From: Nocardioides sp.
Lineage (GTDB): Bacteria > Actinomycetota > Actinomycetes > Propionibacteriales > Nocardioidaceae
NCBI GenBank assembly: GCA_031177735.1
Contig: JAPSKJ010000091.1
Coordinates: 1-7,901 of the forward strand
Length of the DNA stretch: 7,901 bases
Reading direction: 5' to 3'
In this document: positions 5,477 through 7,901 of the stretch, piece after piece
How the letters are laid out: each line of letters opens with the position of its first letter
Position numbering within the stretch: the first letter of the stretch is position 1
Position numbers and translations under genes: made by a program
The notes under the pieces: model-generated
What the model saw: only the letters and a program-made list of their open reading frames with translations
Databases searched by the model: none
Told to the model about the DNA's origin: nothing

Positions 5477-7360
5477 GTGGACGACCACCTCGGCGACCTC
5501 GGCGCGGAAGCCGTCGGCGACGGCGGGCAGCGAGGTGAGCCAGAGCGTGACGTAGCGGCCGGTCACCGGCTCGTCGAGCGCGAGCGTCCCCTCGACGCCC
5601 AGGCTGCCGGTGACGGCCGGGGAGATTCCGGCGACGTCGGCAGGCGCCTCGTCGGTGACGTAGACCGAGACGCCGGTGGGCTCACCGCGCAGGGTCACGT
5701 CGACCGAGGCGACCGCGTAGTCCTCCTGGAGGTCGAGGACCAGGCCCACACCGCTCTTCAGGGCCGGCGGCTCGGGGCCGAGCTGGTCGTTGTAGGTCTG
5801 GGTGCGCCAGGCGGTGCCGGGCTTGCCGTCGACGGCGTTGGGGACGAGGTCGCGGTGCTCCGTCTTCGGCTCGTCGCCCTCGGGGTCGAGGTCGAGCGCG
5901 GTGATGCCCGTGACCGGCGCGGCCGTGGCGCTCGGCGAGGCCGAGGGTGACGGCGCGACGGACTCCTGCTCGCTCACGGCTCCGAGCGGACCGCGGCCGC
6001 GGCCGATGTTGTAGGCCATGACGACCCCGAGGATCAGGAGCATGCCGGCGGCGACGGCGACGGCCAGGCGCAGCCAGCTGCGGCCCGGGACGACCTGGTC
6101 GTCGGTGTCCTCCTCGCCGCCGGCCCACGGCCAGTAGCCGGTGCCTGTCTCCGCAGCCGCGTCGGCGGGCGTCACCTCACCAGGCACGCGGCTGCGCCGC
6201 ACCGGCTCGCCGGCAGGCGGGTCGGGCGCGAAGAGCGGGCGCTCGGGCGGCGGCTCGAAGGGCGGCGGCGGCGGCGCCTTGTCGGGACGCGGGTTGAACC
6301 AGGACACCTCGTCGTTCTCGTCGTCGAAGACGGGCATCCCGAGCTGCGTCGGCTCGTCGACGCCGTGCGCCCGGGTGGGTGCGGGGTCGACCGAGGGGCT
6401 CAGGTCCTGGACCTGGGTGGGCTCGGGGTCGACCGACTGGCCCACGTCGTGGACCTGGGTCGCCTCGGGATCTCCGGATGCTCGCCCGGGGGAGGGCTCC
6501 GCCGGGAGAACGGCTCCGGGAGGCGCCGGTCGCCGCCCGGCCGAGGGAACCGGCGGCACGGGAACGGTGGCGCGGGCGCGGCCGAGGAGATCGTCGGTCA
6601 GCCCGGCCGGGTCACCGACGAACTCCCCCAGCACCCGGTGCACCTCGTGGGCGTCGGGCGCGGGCACGTGCTGGCCGCGTTGGTTGAGCACGGCGTCGCA
6701 GAGGTCGTCGAGCGCGCGAGGTACGCCGGCCCGGACCTGCCGCGGACGGAGCACCCGGCCGTTGCCCTCGGGAGCGCGGTCGACCGCCGAGGCGGACGAG
6801 CCCGCCCACTTGCCGGTGAGGGCGGCGTGCAGCAGGCCGGCCAGGTCGCGGACCTCGGTGTCCACCGCGACCGGCGGCAGGCCGTGCAGCGCCGCGTCCA
6901 CCCCGAAGCCCATCAGCCGGACCGCACCGGCCTCGTCGATCATCACGTTCTCCGGGACCAGCCGGCCGTGGGTGACACCCAGCTCGTGCGGCGACCGCAC
7001 GATGTCGGCGATCTCGCAGACGACGTACGCCGCCTGTCGCGGCGGCAGGGGCCCGTCGGCAGACAGGATCGTGTCGAGGGAGCGCCCTCGTCCCCACTCG
7101 TTGACGACGTAGGCGATGCCCTCGGAGGCGTCGGCGTCGAGCACCCGCAGCAACCGGGTGTCGGGGATCGTGGCGGAGCGACGGGCGGCGGCCATCATCT
7201 CCGGGGTGCGGTCGTCGTCGGCGCCGACCACGTGGATGGCGACCGGACGTGCCAGCACCAGGTCCTCGCCGAGCCAGAAGCGCCCGTAGTCGGTCTCCGA
7301 CAGCAGGTCGTCGAGCCGGTAGCGGGACGCGAGGACGTCGCCTGGCCGCATCGACCGCAT
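5462..7360 (-). CDS. Membrane-anchored Ser/Thr pseudokinase with discoidin-like outer domain (MurJ partner, Rv3910 C-terminal equivalent)
   Basis: A 632-residue protein. Residues about 10-250 have a Hanks-type kinase fold with every catalytic residue lost: the glycine loop is degenerate (SETDYG, 21-26), the VAIK lysine is His43, HRDLKPEN has become HGRLVPEN (131-138), and DFG is GFG (151-153). Residues 297-338 hold three 14-residue Thr-containing repeats, and 361-382 are Pro-rich. A membrane span lies at about 430-450, after basic/aromatic GRSWLR. Outside, a Ser/Pro linker (470-482) leads to a beta-rich domain (about 505-630) with VDGKPGTAWRT and RYVTLWLTS, typical of discoidin/galactose-binding-like folds. 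In M. tuberculosis the same parts are fused to the C-terminus of MurJ (Rv3910), where PknB phosphorylation recruits the FHA protein FhaA to control peptidoglycan synthesis. I infer the same role as a separate subunit. The ATG at 7360 is chosen over 7351 because GGAGG lies 6 bases upstream. Its stop overlaps the sigM start. Confidence 0.9.
   Translation of the reverse strand: MRSMRPGDVLASRYRLDDLLSETDYGRFWLGEDLVLARPVAIHVVGADDDRTPEMMAAARRSATIPDTRLLRVLDADASEGIAYVVNEWGRGRSLDTILSADGPLPPRQAAYVVCEIADIVRSPHELGVTHGRLVPENVMIDEAGAVRLMGFGVDAALHGLPPVAVDTEVRDLAGLLHAALTGKWAGSSASAVDRAPEGNGRVLRPRQVRAGVPRALDDLCDAVLNQRGQHVPAPDAHEVHRVLGEFVGDPAGLTDDLLGRARATVPVPPVPSAGRRPAPPGAVLPAEPSPGRASGDPEATQVHDVGQSVDPEPTQVQDLSPSVDPAPTRAHGVDEPTQLGMPVFDDENDEVSWFNPRPDKAPPPPPFEPPPERPLFAPDPPAGEPVRRSRVPGEVTPADAAAETGTGYWPWAGGEEDTDDQVVPGRSWLRLAVAVAAGMLLILGVVMAYNIGRGRGPLGAVSEQESVAPSPSASPSATAAPVTGITALDLDPEGDEPKTEHRDLVPNAVDGKPGTAWRTQTYNDQLGPEPPALKSGVGLVLDLQEDYAVASVDVTLRGEPTGVSVYVTDEAPADVAGISPAVTGSLGVEGTLALDEPVTGRYVTLWLTSLPAVADGFRAEVAEVVVHGARP
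6347..6472 (-). repeat. Three 42-bp imperfect tandem repeats encoding 14-residue Thr motifs
   Basis: In the pseudokinase reading direction the units are 6472-6431, 6430-6389 and 6388-6347. They encode DPEATQVHDVGQSV, DPEPTQVQDLSPSV and DPAPTRAHGVDEPT, the last followed directly by Q. Units 1 and 2 agree at 34 of 42 bases; the third is more diverged. Each has Thr at position 5, and an extra EPTQ ends the third. The block is cytoplasmic, between the pseudokinase fold and the membrane span. Confidence 0.9.
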
Positions 7361-7474
7361 CGAGACCCTCCCGTCTCCCTCGTGTCAGCGCGAGTCGGCC
7401 CGCGATCGGCCGTTCCTCGCGCGGTCATCGTAGGCGGAGTGGCCAGTCGAACGCGCGTTGCGAGCAGCGACGGG
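7361..7474. other. 114-bp gap between murJ and the pseudokinase gene
   Basis: No ORF of note lies here. GGGAGGG at 7366-7372 is the pseudokinase ribosome-binding site. TACGAT on the minus strand (7432-7427) could be a -10 hexamer, giving a leader of about 60 bases, but no good -35 sits 16-18 bases upstream of it. A minus-strand GGAAC (7418-7414) has CGAC 14 bases on, too close for the usual mycobacterial SigM spacing. An internal promoter is possible but not shown. Confidence 0.4.
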
Positions 7475-7901
7475 TCAGCGACGCAGCCGGCCGGTGACCA
7501 CCGAGACGACGTCGGTGATCTCACGGATCCGCATCACCCGGGCCAGCACGAGCAGGGTGATCACGTCGACGCCACCGATCAGGGCGAGCTCGACCAGCGA
7601 GAGCCCGAGCCCCTCGGCGCCGGTCGGGTCGGGAAGCGGGGCGAGCGCGACCAGCACCAGCGCCGCGAGCGCGGTGGAGACCGCCACGGCGATCGCGAGT
7701 CGGACCAGGAACCGGACCGTCCCGCGCAGGGCCAGCCCACCCAGCCGCCGGCGCAGCACGATCGAGGAGAGCAGGGCGCCGACGGCGTACGCCGCGGTGT
7801 AGGCGACCACGAGCGCCGGTGCGGTGTTGTGGTCGTTGGCCGCCTCGACGAGGACCAGCGCGGCGACGATGTTGGTGCCGGCGACCGCGCACTGGATCCA
7901 G
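7475..7901 (-). CDS. murJ: MurJ/MviN lipid II flippase, C-terminal end (partial)
   Basis: The minus-strand frame is open from the right edge to TGA at 7475-7477, giving the last 141 residues of a membrane protein; the start is right of the window. It shows about four hydrophobic spans: CAVAGTNIVAALVLVEAA, VVAYTAAYAVGALLSSIVL, VRLAIAVAVSTALAALVLVAL and LVELALIGGVDVITLLVLAR. Arg-rich loops lie between spans (LRRRLGG, VRF) and a short basic tail ends in GRLRR. This agrees with the end of MurJ, the MOP-superfamily flippase that moves lipid II across the membrane for peptidoglycan synthesis. The call rests on membrane topology plus the neighbouring pseudokinase, which is fused to MurJ in mycobacteria. 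A GTG at 7808-7810 is internal and not a start. The protein stops soon after the last helix, so the regulatory part is not fused here. Confidence 0.85.
   Translation of the reverse strand, partial: WIQCAVAGTNIVAALVLVEAANDHNTAPALVVAYTAAYAVGALLSSIVLRRRLGGLALRGTVRFLVRLAIAVAVSTALAALVLVALAPLPDPTGAEGLGLSLVELALIGGVDVITLLVLARVMRIREITDVVSVVTGRLRR

Noticed and set aside
5600..5632. Another minus-strand GGAAT (5629-5625) as a SigR-type site
   Set aside because: It lies inside the pseudokinase coding region and has no GTT at 18 bases.
6141..7112. A 323-codon plus-strand Ser/Gly/Thr-rich open frame
   Set aside because: It is antisense to the pseudokinase, whose fold, membrane span and outer domain are all recognisable. 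Its composition is that expected from reversed high-GC coding sequence.
7397..7418. GGAAC with a downstream CGAC as a SigM-type autoregulatory promoter before the pseudokinase gene
   Set aside because: The spacing is only 14 bases and the -10 element differs from CGTC, so the match is too weak to call.
1..7901. Mobile element, prophage, toxin-antitoxin, CRISPR or defence island
   Set aside because: No transposase, integrase, direct-repeat ends, spacer-repeat array or small paired genes were seen. Composition is even and gene order is that of the conserved oriC-proximal region.

Overview
The window is very GC-rich, its proteins are rich in Ala, Arg and Asp, and its gene order is the oriC-proximal parB / trxA-trxB-sigM-murJ neighbourhood of Actinobacteria. 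I read it as a chromosomal, core-genome segment from a high-GC actinobacterium, probably of the Nocardioidaceae/Propionibacteriales type; the family is an inference from protein style and synteny. There is no sign of mobile DNA, CRISPR, tRNA or rRNA.

Layout, left to right. The last 39 codons of parB (+) end at 120 and are followed at once by a perfect AT-leaning inverted repeat (126-149). A PLP-dependent class I/II aminotransferase (-, 179-1513) is convergent with parB and divergent from a GNAT-family acetyltransferase (+, 1625-2290). A strong hairpin (2310-2347) separates that gene from the convergent leftward block. Everything from 2367 to the right edge is on the minus strand. In transcription order it is murJ (3' end only), a large membrane-anchored pseudokinase, the ECF sigma factor sigM, its membrane anti-sigma factor, trxB and trxA.

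How the genes work together. In Mycobacterium tuberculosis the MurJ flippase, pseudokinase domain and extracellular domain form one polypeptide (Rv3910), followed by sigM, its anti-sigma factor, trxB2 and trxC. Here the flippase and the pseudokinase are separate genes 114 bp apart, and the pseudokinase stop overlaps the sigM start as GTGA, tying cell-wall regulation to the sigma factor by translation. The pseudokinase has lost the catalytic Lys, the HRD Asp and the DFG Asp. It carries three 14-residue Thr-containing repeats before its single membrane span and a discoidin-like domain outside.

The best regulatory signal is a pair of exact GGAAT-N18-GTT sites, the SigR (SigH) disulfide-stress promoter consensus. 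One lies upstream of trxB and the other in the trxB-trxA gap. Each thioredoxin-system gene therefore appears to have its own redox-stress promoter, independent of the murJ-sigM transcript. The cwlM gene that follows trxC in M. tuberculosis is absent at this position.
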